The notes under the pieces: model-generated | What the model was told of the DNA's origin: nothing | What the model saw: the letters and a program-made list of their open reading frames with translations, nothing else | The model's database searches: none | Program-made: the position numbers and the translations under genes | Source of the DNA: Salinicola acroporae | GTDB taxonomy: Bacteria > Pseudomonadota > Gammaproteobacteria > Pseudomonadales > Halomonadaceae | NCBI RefSeq assembly: GCF_003206615.1 | Contig: NZ_PZJW01000002.1 | Span: 295,803 to 359,802, forward strand | DNA length: 64,000 bases | Direction: 5' to 3' | Shown: piece by piece, positions 1-8,671 of the stretch | Numbering within the stretch: position 1 is the stretch's first letter | Layout of the letters: the number at the start of each line of letters is the position of its first letter

Positions 1-52
1 TCCGGGGCGGCTTGCGTTCTCATGTTGCTCTTCGGGCGTTCCGGCCCGTGGT

Positions 53-1546
53 TCAGTAGGCGTCGAAGGCCTGCTCCGGCATGATCGACTCGACGTACAT
101 CACCAGTTCCTCGAGCACCTGGCGTTCGCGATCTCCCAGCGGGGTCTGGTTGAGCCGTTCGATCTCGCGGGCGAACTCCTTTAGGGTGAAGCCGCCACTC
201 TGCGGGTCGTTCATGCGCGACCAGCGGAACGCATCCCACTGCGCCTTCTCCTCGCTCTCCAGCGTCTCTGGATAGCTGCGCGCACGCATGCGGAACAGCA
301 TCTCCTCCAGCCTCGGATCCTGGAAGGCGAAGCCGGTCTGTCCCAGCGCCTCCGGCGGCGTGGCGTGGACCCGCTCCATCGCCTGGCGATCATGCGGCGA
401 GAAGAAGCCACCGGAATAGAGCATCAGATCGGGGTCCTGCGGTGGATCGGCGGGAGGCTCGGCGAAGGCCATCGCCGCCTTGCGGGAGGACTCCGGATTC
501 TGCACCAGCGCCTGCCAATGGCGCTCGCACAGCGGCCGGTCGAGTCCCAGCCGCTGGGTCACGGTCTCGTCGGCCGTGGCGATCGGCAACAGCACTGGGC
601 TTCGGTTGAGGTGAACCACCTTCAACGGAATCCGCGTTTCGCCCTCGGCCAGCTCGCTGTCGCTGACGAAGATGCGCGCGCGGATCTCCTCGGGCGTCAG
701 CGAGAACAGCGGCGCCGGGTCGACCGCGAGGTCATAGACGATGATCCCGTTGGGATTCGAGGGGTGCGCCGCCAGCGGCACCACCAGCGCGCTGCAGCCG
801 CGACTGGCGGGATAGCGCCGCGAGATGTGAAGCATCGGCTTGCGCGTGTCGACGTCGAGCAGTCCGGCCACCCGGCGCTTCTGACGCAACGACAGCAGAT
901 AATCGAAGAACTTGGGGTTCTGCGTCCGCAACAGCCGCGCCAGGCCGATGGTGGCCCGCACGTCAGCCAAGGCATCGTGCGCCCCGGCGTGCTCGATGCC
1001 GTTGGCGGCGGTCAGGTGCTCGAGCTTGAAGCTGGGCGCGCCATCCTCGCGCTTGGGCCACTCGATGCCCTCCGGGCGCACGGCATAGAACGCACGCACC
1101 GCGTCGATCAGATCCCAGCGCGAGTTGCCGTTCTGCCACTCCCGGGAATAGGGATCCAGGAGGTTGCGGTAGAACAGATGACGACTCACTTCGTCGTCGA
1201 AGCGCAGGCTGTTGTAACCCAGCGAGCAGGTGCCGGGCACGCTCATCTCGGCCTGGATACGGGCGGCGAACTCCACTTCGGGAAGACCGCGACGCATGGC
1301 GGCCTGGGGGGTGATGCCGGTGATCAGGCAAGCCTGGGGAGTGGGCAGGTCATCGTCGGCCGGACGCGCGTAGAGTGTCAGCGGCTCGCCGATTTCGTTG
1401 AACTCGGCATCGGTGCGAATCGCCGCGAACTGCGAAGCCCGATGCCGACGAGGGTCGGCGCCGAAGGTTTCGTAGTCGTGCCAAAGGAAGGTGGGTTCTG
1501 CCTGAGGCTGGGCTTTGCTGTTACGGACCGCTCCGCTGTTGGCCAT
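53..1546 (-). CDS. sbcB: Exodeoxyribonuclease I
   Basis: Single-strand-specific 3'-5' exonuclease acting in recombination and mismatch repair in the cytoplasm. The 497-residue length fits the family. The DEDDh catalytic set is visible: D24 and E26 in the HDYETFG motif, D117 in the RFDDEV motif, and H190/D195 in the HDALADV motif. The C-terminal half matches the SH3-like and helical domains of ExoI (motifs EEKAQWDAFRWSRMND and QTPLGDRERQVLEEL). ATG start with a purine-rich stretch upstream. It lies downstream of minE in the same orientation, separated by 90 bases, and may be partly co-transcribed with the min operon. Identification is by family recognition. Confidence 0.96.
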   Translation of the reverse strand: MANSGAVRNSKAQPQAEPTFLWHDYETFGADPRRHRASQFAAIRTDAEFNEIGEPLTLYARPADDDLPTPQACLITGITPQAAMRRGLPEVEFAARIQAEMSVPGTCSLGYNSLRFDDEVSRHLFYRNLLDPYSREWQNGNSRWDLIDAVRAFYAVRPEGIEWPKREDGAPSFKLEHLTAANGIEHAGAHDALADVRATIGLARLLRTQNPKFFDYLLSLRQKRRVAGLLDVDTRKPMLHISRRYPASRGCSALVVPLAAHPSNPNGIIVYDLAVDPAPLFSLTPEEIRARIFVSDSELAEGETRIPLKVVHLNRSPVLLPIATADETVTQRLGLDRPLCERHWQALVQNPESSRKAAMAFAEPPADPPQDPDLMLYSGGFFSPHDRQAMERVHATPPEALGQTGFAFQDPRLEEMLFRMRARSYPETLESEEKAQWDAFRWSRMNDPQSGGFTLKEFAREIERLNQTPLGDRERQVLEELVMYVESIMPEQAFDAY

Positions 1547-1636
1547 TCCGCTCTCCGGCTGCGCAAAAGGCCAAGCCTAGCACAGCCGGTGGTGCGACTC
1601 ATGCACCGCCACCCGGCGGCTACCGCATCGCCGGAC

Positions 1637-1906
1637 CTAGCCTTTGACGGTCTCGCCCTCGTTGGGCAGCGTGACGTTGAGTTCGAGCACCGAGCAGTCG
1701 TTGTCGCTGTCGAGGCTGATATTGATGGCGTCCTGGTCGACCTTGACGTAGCGCCGGATCACCTCGAGCAGCTCCTGCTCGAGCATCGGCATGTAATCGG
1801 GCTGTCCCCGATGCCCACGCTGGTGCGCAACGATGATCTGCAGCCGCTCCTTGGCAACAGATGCGGATTTCTTGCGTTCGCCCTTGAGAAAATCGAGTAG
1901 CCTCAC
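1637..1906 (-). CDS. minE: Cell division topological specificity factor MinE
   Basis: MinE displaces MinCD from mid-cell by binding MinD and stimulating its ATPase, so that MinCD oscillates between the poles. At 89 residues it is full length. The N-terminal membrane-targeting and anti-MinCD segment (MRLLDFLKGERKKSA) is followed by the dimerisation domain (AHQRGH, then EVIRRYVKVDQDAI). The start is GTG in a GTGA overlap with the minD stop, preceded by a GGAGGAGG Shine-Dalgarno inside the end of minD, so the two are translationally coupled. Last gene of minCDE. Confidence 0.97.
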   Translation of the reverse strand: MRLLDFLKGERKKSASVAKERLQIIVAHQRGHRGQPDYMPMLEQELLEVIRRYVKVDQDAINISLDSDNDCSVLELNVTLPNEGETVKG

Positions 1907-2724
1907 CGGCGGCCTCCTCCTCCGAACATGCGTGCGATCAGCCCGCGTTTCTGCACCGACTGGAAACGAAGCGGCACGTCTTCACCCATCAGACGGGATA
2001 CAGTGTCAGCGTATGCCTGACCGGCGTCGCTCTTGTCGTCGTGGATCACCGGCACCCCTTGGTTGGAGGCACGCAGCACCGCCTCCGACTCCGGGATCAG
2101 ACCGACCAAGTCGATCGCCAGGATCTCGCGGATGTCTTCCAGGTTGAGCATGTCGCCGTCGTCGACCCGGTTGGGGTTGTAGCGCGTGACCAGCAGGTGC
2201 TCCTTGATAGGGTCCCGGTTCTGCTCGGCACGACGCGACTTGGAGGAGAGCAACCCGAGGATGCGATCGGAGTCGCGTACCGAGGAAACTTCCGGGTTGG
2301 TCACCACCACCGCTTCGTCGGCAAAGTAGAGTGCCAACTGGGCACCGCGCTCGATGCCGGCGGGGGAGTCGCAGATGATGTAGTCGAACTCCTCGGAGAG
2401 GTCCATCAACACCTTCTCGACACCCTCGAGCGTCAGCGCATCCTTGTCTCGTGTCTGGGAAGCGGGAAGGATATGCAGGTTCTCCGAGCGCTTGTCGCGA
2501 ATCATGGCCTGCTTGAGCCCGGCCTCGCCCTGGATGACGTTGACCAGGTCGTAAACGACACGACGCTCGCAGCCCATGATCAGGTCCAGGTTTCGCAGAC
2601 CGACGTCGAAGTCGATGACCACGGTCTTGTTGCCGCGCAGTGCCAGGCCCGTGGCAATGGCTGCCGCACTGGTCGTTTTACCGACGCCACCTTTACCGGA
2701 TGTTACAACGATGATCTTGGCCAA
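1903..2724 (-). CDS. minD: Septum site-determining ATPase MinD
   Basis: ParA/MinD-family ATPase that binds the membrane in its ATP form, recruits MinC and is released by MinE. The deviant Walker A motif KGGVGKTT lies at residues 11-18 with signature lysine K11. The C-terminal amphipathic membrane-targeting helix is visible (KRGLIARMFGGGG). At 273 residues it is the usual size. The start codon is TTG: no in-frame ATG or GTG lies between it and the nearest upstream in-frame stop, and an AGGAAG Shine-Dalgarno sits at normal distance. A weak TTG start may set MinD dosage relative to MinC and MinE. Confidence 0.97.
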   Translation of the reverse strand: MAKIIVVTSGKGGVGKTTSAAAIATGLALRGNKTVVIDFDVGLRNLDLIMGCERRVVYDLVNVIQGEAGLKQAMIRDKRSENLHILPASQTRDKDALTLEGVEKVLMDLSEEFDYIICDSPAGIERGAQLALYFADEAVVVTNPEVSSVRDSDRILGLLSSKSRRAEQNRDPIKEHLLVTRYNPNRVDDGDMLNLEDIREILAIDLVGLIPESEAVLRASNQGVPVIHDDKSDAGQAYADTVSRLMGEDVPLRFQSVQKRGLIARMFGGGGRR

Positions 2725-2770
2725 GATGAACTTCCTGTTGCCCGATAACTATTGATCGTTCCCGCGCCAT

Positions 2771-3511
2771 TCAGGTCAGCGCCGAGATCCTTAACTGGTC
2801 TTCCTTGAGCTGCACCTGCACCGAGCACCCCAGCATCTTTGGATCGATATCCTCGAGGCGCTTGTACGTTCCCGCCACGGAGAGCAGCTCGGCATGCAGG
2901 TCATGGCAGAAGATACCGGCTTCGCGATCACCGTGGATACCGGCCAGGGCCCGCCCCCGCAACGACCCGTAGACATGCACGCTGCCCGCCGCCAGCACCT
3001 CGGCGCCGGGATTGACGGCGCCGATCACGACCAGATCGCCTTCCGAGGCGGAAATCTGCTGACCGGAACGTACCGTCCCGCGATGGATGCGCCCTCCCGC
3101 CTGCACGGACGCCTCCGGCGGCGGCACCGGCAACTCCGTCTCGGCCGCGGCTTCCACGGCTCGAGTCTCGACGGCCCGCGGGCGGCTCTCCTGCGGCGGA
3201 AACCAGCCCAGGCCCAACGCCCATGCCGACTGTTTGATCGGGTCGGAACCACCCCGCACCGCCACCGGTAGTAGCTTGTGCGCGCGGCACACGGCGCAGA
3301 TTCGCTCGAGGGCGAGATGGGGTTCGTCGAGCTGCTCGACGCCCAGTACCACTGGAGTATGCTGGAAGAAGGCCGGTGCCTGACTGACCTTGCCAGCCAA
3401 TTGCGCGCGAATGCGCTCCGGATCGCCGCTGGCCAGTTCCATGACTGTCATCGGCAGCATGCCGCCTTTGAACGTAAAGGCAGTGTCTGCCCGATCCCTG
3501 TTGAGACTCAT
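2771..3511 (-). CDS. minC: Septum site-determining protein MinC
   Basis: Inhibitor of FtsZ polymerisation, positioned by MinD. The N-terminal FtsZ-inhibiting domain (residues about 8-105, starting at AFTFKGGMLPMTVMEL) is joined by a proline-rich linker (about 125-140) to the C-terminal beta-helix that binds MinD (RSGQQISASEGDLVVIGAVN, then AGSVHVYGSLRGRALAG). At 246 residues it is slightly longer than E. coli MinC because of the linker. First gene of minCDE, 46 bases upstream of minD. A sigma70-like promoter lies upstream at 3585-3613. Confidence 0.96.
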   Translation of the reverse strand: MSLNRDRADTAFTFKGGMLPMTVMELASGDPERIRAQLAGKVSQAPAFFQHTPVVLGVEQLDEPHLALERICAVCRAHKLLPVAVRGGSDPIKQSAWALGLGWFPPQESRPRAVETRAVEAAAETELPVPPPEASVQAGGRIHRGTVRSGQQISASEGDLVVIGAVNPGAEVLAAGSVHVYGSLRGRALAGIHGDREAGIFCHDLHAELLSVAGTYKRLEDIDPKMLGCSVQVQLKEDQLRISALT

Positions 3512-3584
3512 GACCGAACTCCGCAGCGGGGGAAATGGCGTTTACAGGCCCTAAGCTAAGCGAGGGCGGACGCCGCTGCAACCG

Positions 3585-3613
3585 ATCATAAGGCCACTCA
3601 GACCTTTTGTCAG
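3585..3613 (-). promoter_or_regulatory. Predicted sigma70 promoter of minCDE
   Basis: On the minus strand a CTGACA -35 box (3613-3608) and a TATGAT -10 box (3590-3585) are separated by exactly 17 bases. Each differs from consensus by one base. The predicted transcription start is about 70 bases upstream of the minC ATG. No experimental support. Confidence 0.6.
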
Positions 3614-3756
3614 GTGTCGCTACCCACCGACGCCACCGGCGAAACGGGCTTTTACCACCGGCCGTCAGATGGTTAGATAGACAGTTGCCGTCGATTCCGC
3701 GAAATTGCGTGATCGGCCTCTGCCAGCCCGTCGTTTTTCAGGATGCCACACCGGCC

Positions 3757-6525
3757 ATGCCAGGACTTTTTCAACGCCTGTTCTCCCCCCGTTGGCGACA
3801 CAAGGATCCCGCCGTCCGAGCCCAAGCCGCTTCACAGCTGAGCCCGGGCGAACTCGACACGCTCCGCCGGCTCGCGCTGGACGAATCGGCTCACGTCCGC
3901 CAGGCGGCGCTGGCTCGGGTGCAGGATCTCGATCCGCTGTTCCAGTGGCACAGCCAGTCGCCCACCGATGAGTCTTTCCAGCGTCTCGTCGACCTGCTTG
4001 GCGGCCGGGTATCGCCCAGCCCGGACCTCAATACCCGCTTGGCGAAGGTCGAAGCGTTGCAGGATCTCGCGCTGGTCGATGCGTTGATCAGCCATGGTGA
4101 CAACCTGACCCTGCGCTTGTCCGCCCTGGCCCGTATCGACGACGAGGACCGCCTGATTCACCACGCCTGTGAAAACGGCATCACCGCGGTGCGTCACGCC
4201 GCGGCGGAACGCGTCACCTCTCCAGAGGGGCTGGCACTGCTGATCAAGCAGGCTCGCCGAGACAAGCAGGTGGCCCGTCTGGCCCGCGAGCGGCTGGCGA
4301 GTCTGCGTGCCGATGCCGAGCAGCAGAGCCGGGAAGAGGCCGAGCGCGAAAAATTGCTGGAGACGCTGGAAGCCCAGGCTCACCGTCCCTGGGAGCCGAT
4401 GTTCGAGGCGCGCCTGAAGCACTGGATCAAGGGCTGGGAGACGCTGACGGGCAACGCCGACGAGACCCAGCGTGCGAGGTTCGATGCCGCTGTGACACGC
4501 TGCCGCCAGCGAATCGCCGAACACCAGCATCGACACCGCGAGATCGAACGCGTCAAGCGCGAGAAATCCGAGGCGCAGACGACCCGCGAGGGCATCCTCG
4601 ACGCCCTCGACCAGGCGTTGAAGATTGTCATGGAGTCAGAGCGCCTGACTCCCGAGGTACTGCAGGCGTTGCAAGGGAAATGGCATCTGCAGGAGGAGCG
4701 CTGGCAGAACATCTCGGACCACTACGGCGTGAGCGAGGCGTTTCAGCAACGCTACCTGGCCCTCGATCATCGCGCGCAGTCGATCTGGCAGGCCTGGGAG
4801 CGACTTCAGGCCGAAGCGCCCACCCTTCGCGCGGGTCTGAAGGGCGAACAACCGCTGCCGCCGGTTCTCGACCGGCTGGCGTGGCCCGACGAACTGCCGC
4901 CGACCGAACTGGTGCTCGATGCCCAGCGTCAGGCGGCAGCCGACCAGCGTGGCGCGGACGCGGAGAACGCCGCCAAGAGTGAAAGCCGCTGGCCGGAGGC
5001 GGAGATCGAGGCCCAACTCGAGGCGCTGACACAGGAACTCGACCAGGGCCGTTATCGGCCGGCCTCGCAACTGCATCGCCGTATCCGCCAGCATCTGGAA
5101 GCCAGCGGCCAGAGACTGACGCCGGCTCATGACCAGCGATACAAGCAGCAGACCGCCCGCCTTGCCGAGTTGAGGGACTGGCGGGGATTCGCCGCAGCCC
5201 CGAAGCGCGAAGCCCTGCTGGCTGCCATAGAAGCGCTGGCCGGGGCGCAGGAGCGTCCCGATGCAGAGCGCCATCGCCATCATCAGCAACTGATCCGGGA
5301 GTGGCGCCAACTCGGCGATGCCGCCGCGACCCGCGAACTGTCGCAGCGCTTCCGCACCGCCTCCGATGCCTTGCACGATCAACTGGCGGAGTGGGAAGCC
5401 GAGCTCGAATCGCGGGAACAGGAAAACCTCACCGCCCGGGAAGCCCTGTGCGAACAGCTGGAAGCCCTGCTGGCCAATCCTTCCGCCGATGCCGACCCGG
5501 ATGGGCTGCGCAAGGTCCGCGATGCTGCCCAGGAGCAGTGGGACCATCACTGGCCGGTACCGCGGCGTCAGGCAGCCTCGACTGGCCGCCGTTACGCCCG
5601 TCTGCGTCGGCAGTTGCAGTCTCTGATCGATGAACGCGCCGGCGATGTCGCCGGACACAAGCGCGACCTGGTCGAGCAGGCAAGACAACTGGCGGAAGAT
5701 TCGGCCCCGGCCAGCCAACGTGCCGAGCAGGCCAAGTCGCTGCAACAGCGCTGGCGGGAGCTTGGCCGCGCCCCCAAGGGCATCGAACAGACATTGTGGC
5801 GCCAGTTCCGGAGTCATTGCGACGACATTTTCGCGGCCCGTGACGCCGCCCGCGGCGAGCAGCAGTCGCGTCAGCAACAGCGCTTCGACGACATGCAGGC
5901 GCTGATCGATCGCGTGGACGCCTGGCAGCCGAGTTCCGCCAGAGAGCGTGATGTGCTGGATGCGGCCCTGGCGGAAGCGCAACGGCTGGCACCGCTGCCC
6001 CGAAGCCGGCGCAGCGACGGCATGGAAAAGCGCTGGCAGGGCATCGTCCATGCCCGCGAGATCACGCTCGATCGTCTCGCGCTGGTGGAAGAAGCAACGC
6101 AGTGGCCGGACTACCGCCACTGGATGCGTCAATCACTGCAGGAAGAATTCGACACCCGCCAACTCGCCGGAGACCTGCGCCAGGCCATCGAGTCCCGGAC
6201 CGAGCAGCGCCAGTTGCAGTCACCGGCCCAGGCCGAGGAGACCCTGCAACGCTGCCTGGTCCAACTGGCACTACTGGCGGGGGACGCCATCCCCGAAGCC
6301 CTGGAGCCACTGCGCCTCGAGGTGCAGGTCGCGCGTCTCAACGATGGCCTCGGCCGCCCGCCGACGCCCCCAGAGGAACTCCGGCAGACGCTGCTGCGCC
6401 TGATGGCGACAGCGCCGCTGACGATGGAGATCTGGGAGCGCTACGAGCCGGCTTTCGATGGGGTGATGGCGCATCTGGGACAAAATGGTCGCCATCATGA
6501 GGCAGAGGCCATTGACAACGTCTAA
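3757..6525 (+). CDS. DUF349 domain-containing protein
   Basis: Large cytoplasmic helical protein of unknown function, 922 residues from the chosen start. The N-terminus has HEAT-like helical repeats (for example VRAQAASQLSPGELDTLRRL). The rest is glutamine-, arginine- and glutamate-rich coiled coil containing several DUF349 units, recognisable by W-x(3-6)-LG patterns such as REWRQLGDAA and QQRWRELGRAPKG. The frame stays open upstream to a TTG at 3607, but the 50 extra residues look non-coding, and the ATG at 3757 begins MPGLFQRLFSPRWRHKD, a typical start for this family. It is divergent from minCDE, and its 3' end overlaps the promoter of the downstream tRNA. Function is not known. Confidence 0.85.
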   Translation: MPGLFQRLFSPRWRHKDPAVRAQAASQLSPGELDTLRRLALDESAHVRQAALARVQDLDPLFQWHSQSPTDESFQRLVDLLGGRVSPSPDLNTRLAKVEALQDLALVDALISHGDNLTLRLSALARIDDEDRLIHHACENGITAVRHAAAERVTSPEGLALLIKQARRDKQVARLARERLASLRADAEQQSREEAEREKLLETLEAQAHRPWEPMFEARLKHWIKGWETLTGNADETQRARFDAAVTRCRQRIAEHQHRHREIERVKREKSEAQTTREGILDALDQALKIVMESERLTPEVLQALQGKWHLQEERWQNISDHYGVSEAFQQRYLALDHRAQSIWQAWERLQAEAPTLRAGLKGEQPLPPVLDRLAWPDELPPTELVLDAQRQAAADQRGADAENAAKSESRWPEAEIEAQLEALTQELDQGRYRPASQLHRRIRQHLEASGQRLTPAHDQRYKQQTARLAELRDWRGFAAAPKREALLAAIEALAGAQERPDAERHRHHQQLIREWRQLGDAAATRELSQRFRTASDALHDQLAEWEAELESREQENLTAREALCEQLEALLANPSADADPDGLRKVRDAAQEQWDHHWPVPRRQAASTGRRYARLRRQLQSLIDERAGDVAGHKRDLVEQARQLAEDSAPASQRAEQAKSLQQRWRELGRAPKGIEQTLWRQFRSHCDDIFAARDAARGEQQSRQQQRFDDMQALIDRVDAWQPSSARERDVLDAALAEAQRLAPLPRSRRSDGMEKRWQGIVHAREITLDRLALVEEATQWPDYRHWMRQSLQEEFDTRQLAGDLRQAIESRTEQRQLQSPAQAEETLQRCLVQLALLAGDAIPEALEPLRLEVQVARLNDGLGRPPTPPEELRQTLLRLMATAPLTMEIWERYEPAFDGVMAHLGQNGRHHEAEAIDNV

Positions 6526-6539
6526 TCCATACGTATAAT
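6512..6539 (+). promoter_or_regulatory. Consensus sigma70 promoter for the initiator tRNA
   Basis: A perfect TTGACA -35 hexamer (6512-6517) and a perfect TATAAT -10 hexamer (6534-6539) are separated by 16 bases. The -35 lies within the last codons of the DUF349 gene. The following discriminator (ACGCCAC) is GC-containing, as in growth-rate-controlled stable RNA promoters. The mature tRNA begins 15 bases after the -10 box, so the 5' leader is very short. Confidence 0.85.
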
Positions 6540-6553
6540 ACGCCACACATTGA

Positions 6554-6630
<77 letters not shown>

Positions 6631-6638
6631 AATTATTT

Positions 6639-6671
6639 AACCGGTGCCTTCCCCAGGCGCCGGTTTTTTTT
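6639..6671 (+). terminator. Rho-independent terminator of the tRNA-fMet unit
   Basis: The stem AACCGGTGCC pairs with GGCGCCGGTT (10 pairs, one G-T wobble) around a 7-base loop and is followed at once by a run of T. It begins 9 bases after the tRNA CCA end. Confidence 0.92.
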
Positions 6672-6756
6672 GCCTGGACCTTTCCCCACGCAGCGCCCGA
6701 CAACGCCGATCTCTCTTCCGTCAGGCCCGCTCACCGATCGACACTCCTCGCCGTGA

Positions 6757-7563
6757 TCACCGGACGTCCTGATCGACGCTTTTCTCTCCCGAGCTCCCCG
6801 TCGGCTGGGCCGTGCCGACACGACCGATACCGGGCAGTTTCAACGCCGGCGACTGGCCGTCGAATCCGACCGTCAACCCCAGCACGTTGAGCTCGAAACC
6901 CTCGTCCCAAGCCAGCATCAGCCCGAACAGCCCGCCCAGCGAGAACTGGTAGCCAGTGTGCGAGGGTGTCTGTGCCACAATCCGGCCCGGCAGATAATCC
7001 TTGCCGATGGCATTGGCCGGAAAGTCCACGGAGAGTTCCGGAACCTGTCTCACGACCCAGGCGATGAACGTATTGCTGTTGGGACCCGGCCAGATCCGAT
7101 AGCGATCGGATTCCGGATAGTCGGGCACGACCTCCTCGATCCGCTCGATCGCCCGCGCCGCGCTGTCGCCCCGTAGCTCGGCGAGCAGCGTCGGCGGGTT
7201 GCCGTACCAGCGGCGATCCGGCGGTGCGTATCCGGACTCCACCGTGGGTCGGCGCCAGCTCATCACCTGATAGACGCGATAGCGTTCGGCACCTTCGGTC
7301 TTGGTCGCGATCCAGGTGTGCACGCCGAAGGCGCCTCGCCATTCGAAGGCTCGCGCTGCATAGACCTGGACCACCGCCTCGCTGACCTCGCCCGGGTCGG
7401 GAGCCAGTCCACTGGACGAACGATCGGCGTCATGCCAGTTGGCATGCAGCGGCACCTGCTGGGAGGCGAGCATGTAGGCCGGCCCCGACAGCAGGGCCAC
7501 GATCAGGACGATCAGTACCGTCACGCTTGCCAGAACGCGCTTGAGTGGACGAGGAAGAGGCAT
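6757..7563 (-). CDS. DUF3750 domain-containing membrane-anchored protein
   Basis: 268-residue protein with one N-terminal transmembrane segment or uncleaved signal anchor (residues about 9-32, VLASVTVLIVLIVALLSG), followed by a periplasmic domain that matches DUF3750 (motifs FGVHTWIATK, YRIWPGPNSNTF and DYLPGR). Family function is unknown. It lies alone on the minus strand, divergent from ybbN. No strong Shine-Dalgarno is visible at the ATG. Confidence 0.8.
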   Translation of the reverse strand: MPLPRPLKRVLASVTVLIVLIVALLSGPAYMLASQQVPLHANWHDADRSSSGLAPDPGEVSEAVVQVYAARAFEWRGAFGVHTWIATKTEGAERYRVYQVMSWRRPTVESGYAPPDRRWYGNPPTLLAELRGDSAARAIERIEEVVPDYPESDRYRIWPGPNSNTFIAWVVRQVPELSVDFPANAIGKDYLPGRIVAQTPSHTGYQFSLGGLFGLMLAWDEGFELNVLGLTVGFDGQSPALKLPGIGRVGTAQPTGSSGEKSVDQDVR

Positions 7564-7669
7564 CGAGGAGGCAGGTTCCGAAGCTTAAGTCGATCGCTGG
7601 GGTTGAATCGATACGGGACAACCCGCATAACAGTCCCCAATCTCGAATCGAACATCAAGGGTTTTTCGC

Positions 7670-8605
7670 ATGGCTATCGTCGATCCTCGCACCGGGCAGC
7701 CGCTGACCGGCCCGGAAGAAAGCAGCCACAACGGTGCCGGCAACGCTGTCGCCCCGGAAGACGTCATCGTCGACGTCACGCTGGAGAACTTCCAGCAGGT
7801 CGTGCTCGAAGGTTCGATGCAGCACCCGGTGCTGCTGCAGAGCTGGGCGTCCTGGTGCGAACCCTGCAAGAACCTCAAGCCGGTGCTGGAGAAGCTGGCC
7901 CAGGAATATGCCGGGGCGTTCGTGCTGGCCCGACTCGACATTGAGGCGTACCCGCAGATCGCCTCGCAATTGGGCGTACGCTCGGTGCCGGACGTCAAGC
8001 TTATCTCCCAAGGCCAGCTCTACGACCAGTTCCAGGGTGCGCTACCGGAAAAGCAGGTACGCGAGTGGCTGGGAAAATATCTGGAAGCGCCCGCGGAGGC
8101 ATCCCAGAGCCCGGAAGAGATGGCGGAGGCAGCGCTGGCCTCCGGCGACAACGAAACCGCCCAGGCCATCTACCGAGAACTGATTCAGCAGTACCCGGAG
8201 CATTACGACTATCAGATCGACCTGGCCGGAGCGCTGGTAGCCGCGGGTCAGGTCGACGACGCGAAGCGCGCTCTCGACGCGCTGCCGCCGGAACACCGCG
8301 ATGCCGCCAAGGCCCGCGGCGTGCGAGCCCGCATCGAGTTTGGCGAGGAGGCCTTGAGCCAAGCCGAGATCGATGGCCTCGGGGAGCGCGACGATAGCGA
8401 AGCGCGCTATCAACGCGCGATGCGCCGGATCGCCGACGGTGACTACGAAACCGGCCTCGAGGCACTGCTGGCGGTCATGAAGAGCGACCGCGCCTACGGT
8501 GAAGATACCGCCCGCAAGACGCTGCTGCGCGTCTTCGATGCATTGGGCGCGAATCACCCGCTGACGGTGGCCTATCGTCGTCGCCTGTTCGCCATGCTCT
8601 ATTGA
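7670..8605 (+). CDS. ybbN: Co-chaperone YbbN/CnoX (thioredoxin-TPR protein)
   Basis: 311-residue protein with a thioredoxin fold (about residues 30-140) followed by TPR-like helical repeats (about 150-310). In the CnoX family it holds unfolding proteins during oxidative or bleach stress and passes them to DnaK/GroEL. The active-site motif is WCEPCK (C63 and C66), a complete CxxC; E. coli CnoX lacks the first cysteine, so this version may be an active oxidoreductase. A short hairpin terminator follows. Confidence 0.9.
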   Translation: MAIVDPRTGQPLTGPEESSHNGAGNAVAPEDVIVDVTLENFQQVVLEGSMQHPVLLQSWASWCEPCKNLKPVLEKLAQEYAGAFVLARLDIEAYPQIASQLGVRSVPDVKLISQGQLYDQFQGALPEKQVREWLGKYLEAPAEASQSPEEMAEAALASGDNETAQAIYRELIQQYPEHYDYQIDLAGALVAAGQVDDAKRALDALPPEHRDAAKARGVRARIEFGEEALSQAEIDGLGERDDSEARYQRAMRRIADGDYETGLEALLAVMKSDRAYGEDTARKTLLRVFDALGANHPLTVAYRRRLFAMLY

Positions 8606-8629
8606 TCGACGCCGGAAACGGACGGCAAG

Positions 8630-8666
8630 ACGCCCGGCACCGACCATCATCGGCGCCGGGCGTTTT
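8630..8666 (+). terminator. Terminator of ybbN
   Basis: A 13-position stem (ACGCCCGGCACCG paired with CGGCGCCGGGCGT, one A-C mismatch) around an 8-base loop ends in TTTT. It sits between the convergent ybbN and the MalY/PatB gene. Confidence 0.75.
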
Positions 8667-8671
8667 GCAGC

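Noticed and set aside
365-1900. 511-residue open frame on the plus strand opposite sbcB
   Set aside because: It is antisense to sbcB and part of minE, has shadow composition (Arg/His/Gly/Gln-rich) and no family feature.
4636-6132. 498-residue open frame on the minus strand opposite the DUF349 gene
   Set aside because: Shadow frame produced by high GC in a long gene; the plus strand has clear DUF349 motifs.
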